37,307 bases of DNA. Source: a virus. The stretch is taken from the IMG/VR virus record IMGVR_UViG_3300036985_001916, positions 1-37,307 of that record; one strand, written 5' to 3'. The position numbers and the translations under genes were made by a program. Below the pieces are notes generated by a model. The model worked only from the letters and a program-made list of their open reading frames with translations. It was not told the DNA's origin and made no database searches. Below are positions 18,846 through 28,050 of this stretch, in pieces. The stretch's first letter is position 1. Every line of letters begins with the position of its first letter.

Positions 18846-19961
18846 CTAACTGAACACTTGCGTGGCGAGGATATTGTTTTGGTCATCGACCGCCGTACCG
18901 CCGACCGCCCATGTGGGCAACGCACCCGTCCCGGCGCTGGTCAAGACAAACCCGCTGGTGCCGGGGACAATGGACTGCATGGCCCCCGTGGCCGTGGTGC
19001 CGCCGACCAACACGCCATACGCCTGTTGTGTGGCAACGCCCGTGCCGCCATTCGGGACAGTCAAGGCGGTATTCAGCCCACCGGTTAGGGTGGTGACACC
19101 GGTCACGCCCAGTGTCGAAGAGAGGGTCGCGGCTCCCGTGACACCCAAGGTCGCCAACGTGGCTAGACCCGTGACACCCAGCGTCCCACCAATGGTGGCA
19201 TTCCGCGACTGAAAGAAGTCCCGAGGCCGGTTCGCCCCGGTCTTGCCGATGTCGTACGTGGCATCGACAAACAGGACATCCTGACTGATCGGGTTGGGCA
19301 AGACCGAGATGGCCGTTGTTCCCGCCATCAACAGGCTGCTGGTGGTCAACGCCACGCCCACCTGGCGCGACAGCACGGGCGGGGTGGCCGTCAAGGCTCC
19401 CGCCGTGGCCGAGACGTAATACGTGCTGCCCACGACTACCGCAGAGGCCGGGGTGACCGTGCCAGCCAGCCGAATGGTGCCAGCGGTGTTAATGGCAATG
19501 GCGCTGACCGCAATGCCCACACTCTGGGGCAGGGTGCTGCTGACCGACAGATCCGCATCCGCCAGATACCATGACCCTGCGGTCAGGGCCGGAGACTCCG
19601 CACCCGAAGACAGATAGACCACCTGTCCTGCGGTCACCGCTTCGCCCACGGTGCCTTCGATGTCGAGGTTCACCGCCGCGCCGGGGACGGACAGGATGTT
19701 GTCCTGTTCCTCAATGGTGGCCCCCGCCGCCGTCTTGTAGGTGAACTTGAAGTTGCCACCCGCTGGCAGGTAGGCCACAAACCGACCGGCGCTATCCGCG
19801 ACAATGGGGTTGGTGTTGGGCGTGGCCAACGACGCATCCGCATAGGTGGTCGCGGCGGTCGTGGTGCCACCCACATAGGTGTAGATCAACGCGCCCGAGA
19901 CGGCCACGCCATCGGCGTCGAGGACGGTCTGATACGGGGTGGGAGTGAGGGTGCCTGCCAT
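18846..19961 (-). CDS. Tail fibre protein
   Basis: A 371-residue fibre. Residues 1-75 resemble a tail-attachment domain with PYQTVLDADGVAVSGALIYTY and NPIVADSAGRFVAYLPAGG, found at the N-terminus of many phage fibres and tailspikes. The middle is beta-rich. Near 255-300 a series of TLGVTG-type repeats suggests a thin triple-beta shaft. The end carries LTVPNGGTGVATQQAYGVL, a frequent fibre motif. It would bind the tail hub with its N-terminus and reach the host through the C-terminus. No enzymatic site seen. Confidence 0.85.
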   Translation of the reverse strand: MAGTLTPTPYQTVLDADGVAVSGALIYTYVGGTTTAATTYADASLATPNTNPIVADSAGRFVAYLPAGGNFKFTYKTAAGATIEEQDNILSVPGAAVNLDIEGTVGEAVTAGQVVYLSSGAESPALTAGSWYLADADLSVSSTLPQSVGIAVSAIAINTAGTIRLAGTVTPASAVVVGSTYYVSATAGALTATPPVLSRQVGVALTTSSLLMAGTTAISVLPNPISQDVLFVDATYDIGKTGANRPRDFFQSRNATIGGTLGVTGLATLATLGVTGAATLSSTLGVTGVTTLTGGLNTALTVPNGGTGVATQQAYGVLVGGTTATGAMQSIVPGTSGFVLTSAGTGALPTWAVGGTAVDDQNNILATQVFS

Positions 19962-21224
19962 TTATCGTTTCCTCGGTTGCTTCCCGGCTTCAATTTGAAT
20001 AACCGCTTCACGTTCTGGAACGGTTGACGAAGCATTACGAGCCGCGTGAGTGTAGCCCTGTCTTTGCGCGTTAACAAGTCTCCACGCTTCTACTATTTCC
20101 GGGTATTTCATTTCTTCTGTAGTCAAGACCCTTCTTGCTCCAGACAGAATGCCCTTGATTGTTTCTGCAATCATTGCTCCCTCAGCGCCTGTAACCCTTG
20201 TGACGGGAGCCAAGCCAGAGTTCCTGGCCTGTTGACGTGACGACTGAATGCGTTCATTTGATGCTATTTTTTCTTTATTAATAGCATTGGTTTCTCTTTT
20301 GACATCAATCAAGTCTTTTGCCATGCGGGCGCTTTTATTCACCAATCCACCGCTGGTGGCTGCTGCTAAAGCTTGCAAGTTAGTTCCACCCAAAGCTTTT
20401 ACCGCAGCCGCACCCATGGCAGCTTGTGCAAGTGGACTTTGCGCGGCAGACATTGTCATTGATTGAACTTTGGGATGCATCAATCCCGCGCCAAACGCAA
20501 AGCCAGGCATAGCAGCAAGTGTTTCAGCAAACACACGCTGGTCTGGTGTAAGTTCTGCCACATCAGCAACAGCGCCACCAATGCCTTCTCCAGCCTTTGC
20601 GCCACCAAGACCCAAAAGTGTTGCCATTGTTGAACGCACAGGCGCATTGGTAAACATGGTGCGAATAGGGCCAGAAGCACCCACGGTTGCAACGTCAAGT
20701 CCTGCACCGATGGCTTGCGCGGCGGCGGTATACGGATTGCCTTCACGAAGACTGCTGACCGCTGCCTGTGTGCCACGACCACCCGGAACAAGATTGCCGG
20801 TACCCTGCGCCACACCCTGAGAAGCGCCCTTAAGCGTGGCTAACCGCACATTGGGATCGCCGTCGCGTAGGTTGCGATAGATGTCGCGCACCGCACCGGG
20901 GATTTCACTGCCACGCTGCACAAGCTCACGCGCCCCTTGACCGCCAGCGTAACCAAGCAGTGTTCCTGGTATGCCAGCAATGGAGCCGAGAGCAGCACCA
21001 GCGGCAGGAAGAAACTCAGCTACGGTATCCACGCCAGAAGACAAGACATCGCGAAATGAACGCTCAGGAGTAACAAGCGCGTCCATGGTTTGTTCAGGAG
21101 TTGCTACTGGTGCTTCCTTGTCACTTGCTGGCATCGGAATAAACTCCGAACCAGTTGAGACATAGTCCTGCCCCCCTACATTACGTATAGTGCCAGCACT
21201 TGGGAATGTTTGTTTTTGAGCCAT
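19962..21224 (-). CDS. Putative DNA-ejection / internal virion protein
   Basis: A 420-residue protein with an Ala/Gly-rich hydrophobic region from ~65 to ~300 (AEFLPAAGAALGSIAGIPG; GLGGAKAGEGIGGAVADVA) and a basic, helical C-terminus. This is like phage proteins that are packed in the head and form a membrane channel for DNA entry. It is in the same relative place as the ejection genes of P22. Sequence similarity to P22 gp16 is not obvious. The DNA is slightly AT-richer than the capsid genes. Confidence 0.55.
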   Translation of the reverse strand: MAQKQTFPSAGTIRNVGGQDYVSTGSEFIPMPASDKEAPVATPEQTMDALVTPERSFRDVLSSGVDTVAEFLPAAGAALGSIAGIPGTLLGYAGGQGARELVQRGSEIPGAVRDIYRNLRDGDPNVRLATLKGASQGVAQGTGNLVPGGRGTQAAVSSLREGNPYTAAAQAIGAGLDVATVGASGPIRTMFTNAPVRSTMATLLGLGGAKAGEGIGGAVADVAELTPDQRVFAETLAAMPGFAFGAGLMHPKVQSMTMSAAQSPLAQAAMGAAAVKALGGTNLQALAAATSGGLVNKSARMAKDLIDVKRETNAINKEKIASNERIQSSRQQARNSGLAPVTRVTGAEGAMIAETIKGILSGARRVLTTEEMKYPEIVEAWRLVNAQRQGYTHAARNASSTVPEREAVIQIEAGKQPRKR

Positions 21225-21232
21225 TAGTGCAT

Positions 21233-23134
21233 CTACTGAGGTTTAGGCTGACCAAAATTAGGGTCTTTAAGATCAGTGACTATTCCAGTTTTAGCTGTTA
21301 CCCCAAACTCAGACAAGCCTTCTGCGGCTCTGCTTCTGATGTCTCTTAGACGTAAAATAGCAACATTTGGGTTAATGTTAATATTTGCGCCGAAAGCATC
21401 AACCAGCTCTTTTTCTGTTTTGGTAAGATTTTTACCGCCGGAACCAAATGCCGAAGTAGCCCTAAACGCATTTATTAGGTTTCTAAGTTTGGCTTGATTA
21501 TCGCTACCAACATTAAACGCATTTTTTAGTATTGATTTAGTGTAACCAGCGCCAAATGAACCAACACCTTTTTTAGCGTCTTCCCATGTTTTAGGGTTGT
21601 CAGCCATTTCTAAAATGGAATCAATGTCAGTAATCATTGACTTAAGCGTGTCTACACGATTCTGTTCGGTTGCGGGCAAACTTGGTCTATCGCCAAGCTG
21701 AACAAGCGATTTAGGCGTAAGTATTGTGCGACCGCTAGCATCAGTGGTTGGCACAAATGGTTGAAGAAGAGTCAATGCTTTTGCATATGTGCCATTAGGG
21801 TCTTTGCCACTTGCAACTAAAATAGCCAACTGCGTGGTTGTCATTCCCGTAGACTCGTCAATTAGCTGCGGGTTCAAACTAGTAATATCTTGTCCAGAAA
21901 AGTAATACTTGCCAGGCTGACCTTTGCCCGGCACGTATTCGGCGGTAATTTCACGAGAAGTACCGTCGGGAAATGTTACGCGAACAAACTTGGCAGTACT
22001 TTGAGCTGGAGTGGTTCCTGCATCCAAAGCAGTTAAGGCCCTTTGTGCGTTATTTCTGTCTTCCTGAGGAAGATTTAGATTACCAACAATTGCCGCAAGA
22101 CTTGCTTTTGTTGGATTTGGAGGCGTATCCGCAGGTCCCCGAGCAATTTCTCGACCAAACGCATCAACTCTAATTGCACCCTTCGCAAGATTCTCGTTTG
22201 GCAACAATGACGCGGCTTGGTTCCGTGACGCTTCAAGTTGAGCCGCTTGCTGCCGTGGCGAAAGTCGTTCAAAATCGCGCATAAAACTGGCAACGGCTTC
22301 TTTGCCCAGACGCCTCTCCCACGGCACCACAGCCATTCGTGCCGCATCTGTGTAAGAACCGCCATTATCTTCCACAAACTTAAGTATGCCATTCGCCATA
22401 ATGCCAAACGCCGCTTGCTGTGACTTGTTTAGCGAATCTTTCTTAGCGTCATAGTCGAGAATAGATTCGTTAATTTCCTGAATCGGTTTAAGTCTTGCAG
22501 CTATTACCGCAGGAGAAAACGGTTTGCCATCAACATCCCTTATCTTTAAAAATTCTTGCTGAAGACTATTCAAGTCAAAGATGCCCGTTTCGGGGTCATT
22601 AAACTTTGGACGCTCTGGCCCTAGAGATTCCACAAACGTCGAATCAGGCGTTATCGATTGTGTGCCAATCTCAGTGGTGCCAAACAAGGACTGAGGCGAA
22701 CGCGGCTGAACGGGTGCGCCAAATCCTACGCTACCAAACGCCCGAGATCCCACTGCTTGTTGATCGGGCGGCACAATGTTGATGGTGGCCGCGTCAAATG
22801 GCGTCCCCGGCACTGCCGTTCTAACCATCGGTCGCTCTGTTTGCCCCAGCACATTTCTAGTCGCTTCTTCCGCACGGGCGTCTGTGGCGGCTTGATTGAA
22901 CGCCATCTCTTGCAACTTCCGTTTGGGGTCGTTGTAATCCGTCAAGCTTTTGGCAATGCCTTGCCCAATGCTCGAAATGGCATTCCCGTAGATCTGCCCC
23001 TTGGCTTCAGCGGCCCGTGCCTGTGCCGACGCCACATCAATCAGCGCCTTCGCTTTGGCGTCTTCGCCACGGGCCATCAGGTCGGCAATGGTGCCGATGT
23101 AGGGGTTGCGGTAAGGGGTGTATTCAAAGGCCAT
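21233..23134 (-). CDS. Large internal-virion/ejection-type protein with mosaic composition
   Basis: A 633-residue protein coupled to its upstream neighbour by TAATG. The N-terminal ~110 residues are helical (ALIDVASAQARAAEAKGQI, QEMAFNQAATDARAEE), resembling injected proteins that carry helical bundles. The remainder is mixed with no known enzyme motif. The first ~158 codons have the GC-rich composition of the genome, while the rest falls to about 32-45% GC, with the change near 22,660. A recombination junction inside the gene is likely. Function by position. Confidence 0.6.
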   Translation of the reverse strand: MAFEYTPYRNPYIGTIADLMARGEDAKAKALIDVASAQARAAEAKGQIYGNAISSIGQGIAKSLTDYNDPKRKLQEMAFNQAATDARAEEATRNVLGQTERPMVRTAVPGTPFDAATINIVPPDQQAVGSRAFGSVGFGAPVQPRSPQSLFGTTEIGTQSITPDSTFVESLGPERPKFNDPETGIFDLNSLQQEFLKIRDVDGKPFSPAVIAARLKPIQEINESILDYDAKKDSLNKSQQAAFGIMANGILKFVEDNGGSYTDAARMAVVPWERRLGKEAVASFMRDFERLSPRQQAAQLEASRNQAASLLPNENLAKGAIRVDAFGREIARGPADTPPNPTKASLAAIVGNLNLPQEDRNNAQRALTALDAGTTPAQSTAKFVRVTFPDGTSREITAEYVPGKGQPGKYYFSGQDITSLNPQLIDESTGMTTTQLAILVASGKDPNGTYAKALTLLQPFVPTTDASGRTILTPKSLVQLGDRPSLPATEQNRVDTLKSMITDIDSILEMADNPKTWEDAKKGVGSFGAGYTKSILKNAFNVGSDNQAKLRNLINAFRATSAFGSGGKNLTKTEKELVDAFGANININPNVAILRLRDIRSRAAEGLSEFGVTAKTGIVTDLKDPNFGQPKPQ

Positions 23135-25080
23135 TAGATCAACCCATACATGCGCTGGTAGGTGTCACCGGCATTGGCTCGGCCCTGGTTGTATTGCTCG
23201 ACCCAGTTCCGATACTGCTGGTCATACGCCTGCTGCTGCGCCCGCAACTGGTATTGCTGCTGGTTTTGATACGCCGCAAGGTTTGTGTTGTAGGCACCCG
23301 ACCGACGCGCTTCCGCTTCTTGGTTGGCCATGTTCCGCCCCGCCGTGTTGGTCGTGTACTGACGATACGCGTTCTCGGTGTTGGTGTTGTAGGCATTGGC
23401 CGCATTGCCGACATTGCGGTCAAACGCCCCCGCACGGTTGGCTTCGTTCTGGTTATACGCGCCCATCGCGTTGGCGTAGTTGGTCTGGTAGGTGTTGAAC
23501 CGGTTCTGCTCGTTCGTGGTGTAGTCGTTGAGCTTCCGGCCATACGCCGCGCCGTACTCCTGTGACCCCGCCTGTTGGCCGTAGTCCAAGATGTCTCGGA
23601 GGTTGCCACCCGTGTTGGTGACCCCTTTAGCCGCACCACTGCGCTCCAACGCCTGCTGCCCCTGTTGCATCCGAAACTGATAGCCGGGGTCGGCGTTCAT
23701 CTCGTCCACGCTCAGACCGGTAAACGGTTGGGCGGCGGCATACTCAGGTCGCGCAAACGGGGTCGCCACTTCGTAGGCCGGAGGCGTAAACGGAGCCGGG
23801 GCGTTGTAGGTTTCCGGGTTGTAGTTGGCCAGTGGGTTGTAGGGCGTAATGCCGCTTTGGTTCTCGTATTGACCGGTTCTTTCGTTGAATCCGCCCGACC
23901 CACCCGCGTACATCATGCCATCATTACCACCGCCACCCATGCCCATGGCGCGTGGGCCAGCCGTAGCCGCTGGGTTCATCAGGGGACTGCCACCACCAGA
24001 CGCCGTAAAGCCACGCGCTGTAGCAGCAGCACTGGCCGCAGGTGTTGTCGCCTTCGGGGTAGTGGAGGTTGTCGTGGTCGTGGTATTGCCGCTTCCCGCT
24101 GGCCCCCACCACCAGCCGTTGCCGGTGTTGGCTCCCTTGTCGAACATCTGGCCGACATCAACAATGCCCACGGGTTCGCCCGTCGCGCCGTCCGACAACG
24201 TGCCGCCAAAGTCGATGCTGTCATGCCCGGACAGCTTGGCTTTCGGGAACCGGTTCTTAAACTCCGGGTCTTCCATCAACTGTTTCAACCCTGAGGGCGT
24301 CGGCGGGTAGCGGTTGGCAATCTGGGCAAACCCATACTTCACCGAGTTCATGGTAGGGCTAGCCGAGGTCGCCGCCGAGTAGTTTTGTTGATTGAACCCC
24401 AGCAGGTTGCCCATATTGGCGGCACCTGGTGCGCGGCGAATGCCCCCGCTGAAGTTTTCCCACCCAGGTTTCAGCTGGCCGTTAGCATCAAAGATTTGGT
24501 CGCTGCTAACGCCCTGACGCGCCCACCAATCGGTGTTCTGGTAGTCGGCGCGTCCCGCCTGACCGGGATTCGCGGCATTGGCTCCCGTGGCATACCGAGA
24601 CTGTGCGGCCTTGGCTTCACCAGAGGTGGCAATGCCCTGCACGATGCGGCTAATTCCCGACGCGCCTTTGCCCCAACCGTTCTGACCAGACAGCCACGCG
24701 GTGATCTCGGCATCACTGGCGTCTCGCAACAGATGCGTCTTATAGGCACTGGCAATCTGAGCGCGTAACGACGGGTCTTGCGTTTCGTCTGCGGGTGCGG
24801 AGGGGCCGGGAACAGAAGGCGGGGCGTTTCCGCCCGTGCCGGGTTGTCCACCCGTAGGCTCTTCTGCGCCACCACCGCCGCCACCCTGTGCTTCACTGCC
24901 CCCACCGCCGCCGCCCTGTGAACGTGCGGCGTACGCCTGCGCTTCACCAGACGAGCGAATGGCGTCCACCCATGCAGCAGGGTTGTCGCCGTAGCCATAG
25001 GCACCCGACTCCCAGTTGGCGACCTCGTCGTCACTGGCGTCCCGGCCTAAATACGTGCGATACGCTTCACGAATACCCAT
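23134..25080 (-). CDS. Large virion protein with DUF4214-like repeats and Tyr/Asn-rich C-terminus
   Basis: A 648-residue protein. Two repeats of ~45 residues (about 4-50 and 111-160) share Y(R/K)T.L.RDASD.E...W and a closing SGEA, resembling DUF4214. A Gly-rich low-complexity linker separates them. Around 245-310 lies a NSVKYGFAQIANRY...PEFKNRFPKAKLSGHDSIDFG domain. From ~455 comes DPGYQFRMQQGQQALERSGAA, a block I know from phage virion proteins, followed by Tyr/Asn-rich helical repeats (AYNTNTENAYRQY). Likely an injected virion protein or tail-associated component. Confidence 0.65.
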   Translation of the reverse strand: MGIREAYRTYLGRDASDDEVANWESGAYGYGDNPAAWVDAIRSSGEAQAYAARSQGGGGGGSEAQGGGGGGAEEPTGGQPGTGGNAPPSVPGPSAPADETQDPSLRAQIASAYKTHLLRDASDAEITAWLSGQNGWGKGASGISRIVQGIATSGEAKAAQSRYATGANAANPGQAGRADYQNTDWWARQGVSSDQIFDANGQLKPGWENFSGGIRRAPGAANMGNLLGFNQQNYSAATSASPTMNSVKYGFAQIANRYPPTPSGLKQLMEDPEFKNRFPKAKLSGHDSIDFGGTLSDGATGEPVGIVDVGQMFDKGANTGNGWWWGPAGSGNTTTTTTSTTPKATTPAASAAATARGFTASGGGSPLMNPAATAGPRAMGMGGGGNDGMMYAGGSGGFNERTGQYENQSGITPYNPLANYNPETYNAPAPFTPPAYEVATPFARPEYAAAQPFTGLSVDEMNADPGYQFRMQQGQQALERSGAAKGVTNTGGNLRDILDYGQQAGSQEYGAAYGRKLNDYTTNEQNRFNTYQTNYANAMGAYNQNEANRAGAFDRNVGNAANAYNTNTENAYRQYTTNTAGRNMANQEAEARRSGAYNTNLAAYQNQQQYQLRAQQQAYDQQYRNWVEQYNQGRANAGDTYQRMYGLI

Positions 25081-25101
25081 GATGTGTCCTTTGTGCCGTC
25101 G

Positions 25102-25758
25102 TTAGCTATTCGGCGTGGTGTCTTCGACGTAGTCAGGCAACGTCGGGCGCGTCAACTGCAAGGCATCCGGCTCGACATACACGCTCAGTTCGTTCTGCGG
25201 CATCCCTAGCAGGTTTCGCATGTAGTTCATCTGGTTCTGCCGACCACCGTAGATTTTGTCCTGCGTTCGACCTTGCGACAACTCACTGGCGCGGGTGTTG
25301 AACGAGGTATCGCCGTAGCGGGTAAAGTCGTTCATCATTCCGGCTGAACTGAGGCCGTAGTTCTGCTTGTCCGTAAACCGTTTAGACAACCGATCTAGTT
25401 CTGACTGCCGTTTAATGTAGGCCAACTGGTCAGCACTCGACTGGGCCTGAATACGGGCCGCTTCTGTCGCGGCTTTGGTCTGCATCTCCGCTGATTTAGC
25501 ATTGGAGTCTGCGCCTTTTTTGGCTCCGTATAGATCTGTTGCCGCTTTGATACCAGTAGCAGCAATTTGCGATTGTCCACTAGTCATAGGGTTTTTCTTT
25601 TTAAACAAACCAAACGGCAAGCTGCCGCTGTTTCCAGTTGCGGATGTTGACCCTTGCCCCTGACCGGGCGCATTGGCCTTAACCGTCCCTGCATACGGCA
25701 CATAATCAGGACGGAAATTGTTCTCAAGAAGATTCTCTTCCATTGACGGAAACCTCAA
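25102..25758 (-). CDS. Putative internal virion protein
   Basis: A 218-residue protein with a disordered N-terminus (to ~60), an Ala/Gln-rich long helix (SAEMQTKAATEAARIQAQSS, ~90-130) and a mixed C-terminus with YGGRQNQMNYMRNLLGMPQN. The profile is that of small injected head proteins (the place of P22 gp7), although no sequence match is claimed. A short AT-rich patch lies at about 25,490-25,620. Clear late-operon neighbours on both sides. Confidence 0.6.
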   Translation of the reverse strand: MRFPSMEENLLENNFRPDYVPYAGTVKANAPGQGQGSTSATGNSGSLPFGLFKKKNPMTSGQSQIAATGIKAATDLYGAKKGADSNAKSAEMQTKAATEAARIQAQSSADQLAYIKRQSELDRLSKRFTDKQNYGLSSAGMMNDFTRYGDTSFNTRASELSQGRTQDKIYGGRQNQMNYMRNLLGMPQNELSVYVEPDALQLTRPTLPDYVEDTTPNS

Positions 25759-25770
25759 TAATTACGTTGC

Positions 25771-26124
25771 TCATGGCTTCCACGCATAGTGCTTGCCGAC
25801 CAACCACTGTGCACCCAGCTTCTCTAGCAACGGCTCGACCCGAGAGTTCTGCGCCCATGCCACGACACCTGGAAGAGACGCGGTCACACGACGAATAAAC
25901 GCCAGTAACTGCAACCCCGACCGGCGCGTCTGTGGCCGCACATCCAGCCCTTCAATGTGCCACAGCGGATACACCGCACAACACGCCAAAATCTGGCCCT
26001 GCTCTTCCACGACTAATACCCGCCCCTCGGGCGGCAGCACTGGCACCACAGTTTCCAGTTGCGTCCCCACCAAACGGTCGTATTCAGCCACCGGCAAGAT
26101 CCGCGCTACGCGACCTGTTCGCAC
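25771..26124 (-). CDS. GNAT-like (acetyltransferase-fold) late protein
   Basis: A 117-residue protein. The start is taken as GTG 26124, since the longer frame to 26712 runs antisense-like through two upstream genes. A strand RVLVVEEQGQILACCAVYPL, a second strand IEGLDV and the RPQTRRSGLQLLAFIRR helix follow the order of GNAT acetyltransferases, but the acetyl-CoA loop is degenerate. Phages with this neck architecture often carry such a protein after gp10, with unknown role; catalytic activity is doubtful. It overlaps the previous gene by 19 bases. Confidence 0.65.
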   Translation of the reverse strand: MRTGRVARILPVAEYDRLVGTQLETVVPVLPPEGRVLVVEEQGQILACCAVYPLWHIEGLDVRPQTRRSGLQLLAFIRRVTASLPGVVAWAQNSRVEPLLEKLGAQWLVGKHYAWKP

Positions 26125-26588
26125 AGAACGTCCAACTGATACTGCATCGTGACCGCCCCGACACTCACATACGTCGTCGCATAGGTGATGGCCGTCGCTT
26201 CGTCCACCCGCACCAGATACGTCAGACTGCCCGTGGTCGCGGTGCTGTTGCCCGTGATCGCCGCGCTGCTCGTTGTGCACGGCACCGTCGATGTCCACCC
26301 GAAGGTCACCGTCAGCGACGAACTGGTCGTCGCCGCCCGAGTGATCCGTGCCGCCATCGACAAGCGATAGACCCCGGGCTGCACTTGCAAGATGGCGAAG
26401 CTCGTCGTGCCAATGGACGCCGCTTGCGTCGAGGCCGTTACCGTCGCCGCGAGTAACGGACTGATATTGACCCGGTCGGCTAACGACAGCAGCCAATACC
26501 GCATCGCTTGCGTGACACGTCCCGAAATCCGAGACGCCGTCACCGGCTGCTCCACCACAAACTCCGGCTGGGGGGCAAGGTTGTTCAT
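26106..26588 (-). CDS. Beta-rich virion protein, neck region
   Basis: A 160-residue protein. A helical start (RISGRVTQAMRYWLLSLADR) is followed by Thr/Ser-rich strands with LTVTFGWTSTV, TGSLTYLVRVDEATAITYA and VTMQYQLDVL. The beta-sandwich look suggests a tail or neck decoration. It lies directly downstream of the gp10-like protein. No sequence family known to me. Confidence 0.6.
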   Translation of the reverse strand: MNNLAPQPEFVVEQPVTASRISGRVTQAMRYWLLSLADRVNISPLLAATVTASTQAASIGTTSFAILQVQPGVYRLSMAARITRAATTSSSLTVTFGWTSTVPCTTSSAAITGNSTATTGSLTYLVRVDEATAITYATTYVSVGAVTMQYQLDVLCEQVA

Positions 26589-26591
26589 GCG

Positions 26592-28049
26592 TCATGCGTT
26601 CCCTTGGAAGTTGCGACCTTCGACAATGGCCCCAACAATGCGCCACGCAATGGGGTCGGTCACCGTGATCTCCGGCACCCACATCCGTTGCGACGACGCC
26701 AGCCGCGTCCAATACGTCTGCGCCTGAAACTGCCCCTGCGCTCCGGCACTGGTCGTCAACGTGTTTGACCAGTTTTTCAAGTCCGTGCTGGTGCGGAGCA
26801 TGATCTGGGGATTGACGCCCTGTCCCGATCCCGTGCCAAGACCTGGTTCCAACAGGAGTTCAAACCGGCTAATAAACATCCGGCGTCCCTGTGAAATCCA
26901 CAAGGCCGGAGGGATACGAAGCCGACGAATGAGTTCCCCGTCACCCTCGGTGGTGAAATCGGTATCCATCGCGCAGATCATGCCACTTTCGCGGTTGCCC
27001 ACCAGATGCTTCCCAAAGGCGTAGGCGTGGCTTCTCGGCCCCCAAGAGCCATACGAGCCAGTACTGGTGTTCCAGACGCCTCGTTCGTGCCACAGGCCCG
27101 TGGAGAGGTCGTAAACCCATGTCGCGTTGGCGGTTGGGAACGTCAGGCAATAGAACGTATGGCCCTGATCCGAATACACCACGGCTTCGGCGTCACTGAT
27201 GGTGCCGTATTTGGCAATCGCGGTTTCCACGGCGTAGGTGCTGATGCGTTGCGGCACCAGTCCGTTGGCTGCGACCACAATTCCCGCGCCATCTGCCGTC
27301 TGCGACAGCCACACCATGCGGTCTGCTGCCAGCTTGACGGAATACGGAGCCGCTGTGCCGTAGCCAAACACGCTGCCGGGAACCGGCTGAAACGGAAACG
27401 GCGACGTTCCCGCGTCATACCAGACCTCACCGGTCTGTTCGCCAATCAACCAAATCTGCCGGTTGCCATCAACCACCATGGCTTTCCATGGGTCAGGGGC
27501 AATGGATCGCTGCGCGTAGTCCAACGCCGACCAACTGCTGCCATCGTTCAAGGCGCTAATGTAATACGTCGAGGTCGCCGAGTCGAAGGCAAGGAAATAG
27601 CCGTCGATCATGCCCACCATTGTGCATTTGCCAGCCAGGAACGAGATGGTGCTGAGCGTGTTGGTGGCAATCGTCAGGAGATAGCCATTGCCGCCACTAG
27701 CAATGAGCAACTGCCCACCGGCATCACCATTGCTAGCAATACTGGCCGGGTTAGGGTCGTCCGCAACCGTGCCATTCGTCACAATCGATGCGCTATTGGT
27801 GACCGCCACTTGGTAGACATGCTCACCCATGACGGCATAGCACCGACCCGCCATGGCAAACATGGCCCGGCAGTTAATATCCGCCACCGTAACAAACGCT
27901 TCTTGACCGGGGCAGGGATATAGAGCCGCTGACTGCGGAGACGCGGACGACTGAATGGGTTCTGGATACCAGTTAACCGTGCGCTCCAGATCCGCCCACG
28001 GGCTTTGGCTCTCGTTCGACCCGTAGACGAAACCTGGGTACGCGGCCAT
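26592..28049 (-). CDS. P22 gp10-like packaged-DNA stabilisation (neck) protein
   Basis: A 485-residue protein starting MAAYPGFVYGSNESQSP at 28049, 2 bases after the gp4-like stop; a 15-residue upstream extension overlapping that gene was dropped. The opening with RTVNWYPE and a long series of WD-like beta repeats (WSALDYAQRS, RQIWLIGEQTGEVWYDAGT, ATWVYDLSTGLWHERG) are typical of the P22 gp10 family. It forms the hexameric ring below the gp4 ring and stops DNA leaking from the filled head. Position right after the gp4-like gene matches P22. Confidence 0.85.
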   Translation of the reverse strand: MAAYPGFVYGSNESQSPWADLERTVNWYPEPIQSSASPQSAALYPCPGQEAFVTVADINCRAMFAMAGRCYAVMGEHVYQVAVTNSASIVTNGTVADDPNPASIASNGDAGGQLLIASGGNGYLLTIATNTLSTISFLAGKCTMVGMIDGYFLAFDSATSTYYISALNDGSSWSALDYAQRSIAPDPWKAMVVDGNRQIWLIGEQTGEVWYDAGTSPFPFQPVPGSVFGYGTAAPYSVKLAADRMVWLSQTADGAGIVVAANGLVPQRISTYAVETAIAKYGTISDAEAVVYSDQGHTFYCLTFPTANATWVYDLSTGLWHERGVWNTSTGSYGSWGPRSHAYAFGKHLVGNRESGMICAMDTDFTTEGDGELIRRLRIPPALWISQGRRMFISRFELLLEPGLGTGSGQGVNPQIMLRTSTDLKNWSNTLTTSAGAQGQFQAQTYWTRLASSQRMWVPEITVTDPIAWRIVGAIVEGRNFQGNA

Positions 28050-28050
28050 T

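Noticed and set aside
26125-26712. N-terminal extension of the GNAT-like gene
   Set aside because: Runs out of frame through the 26106-26588 and gp10-like genes and reads as low-quality sequence; only the part after GTG 26124 looks like a protein fold.
27006-27923. 305-codon rightward frame opposite the gp10-like gene
   Set aside because: Composition is typical of an antisense shadow of a GC-rich gene; the leftward frame has the recognisable gp10-like pattern.
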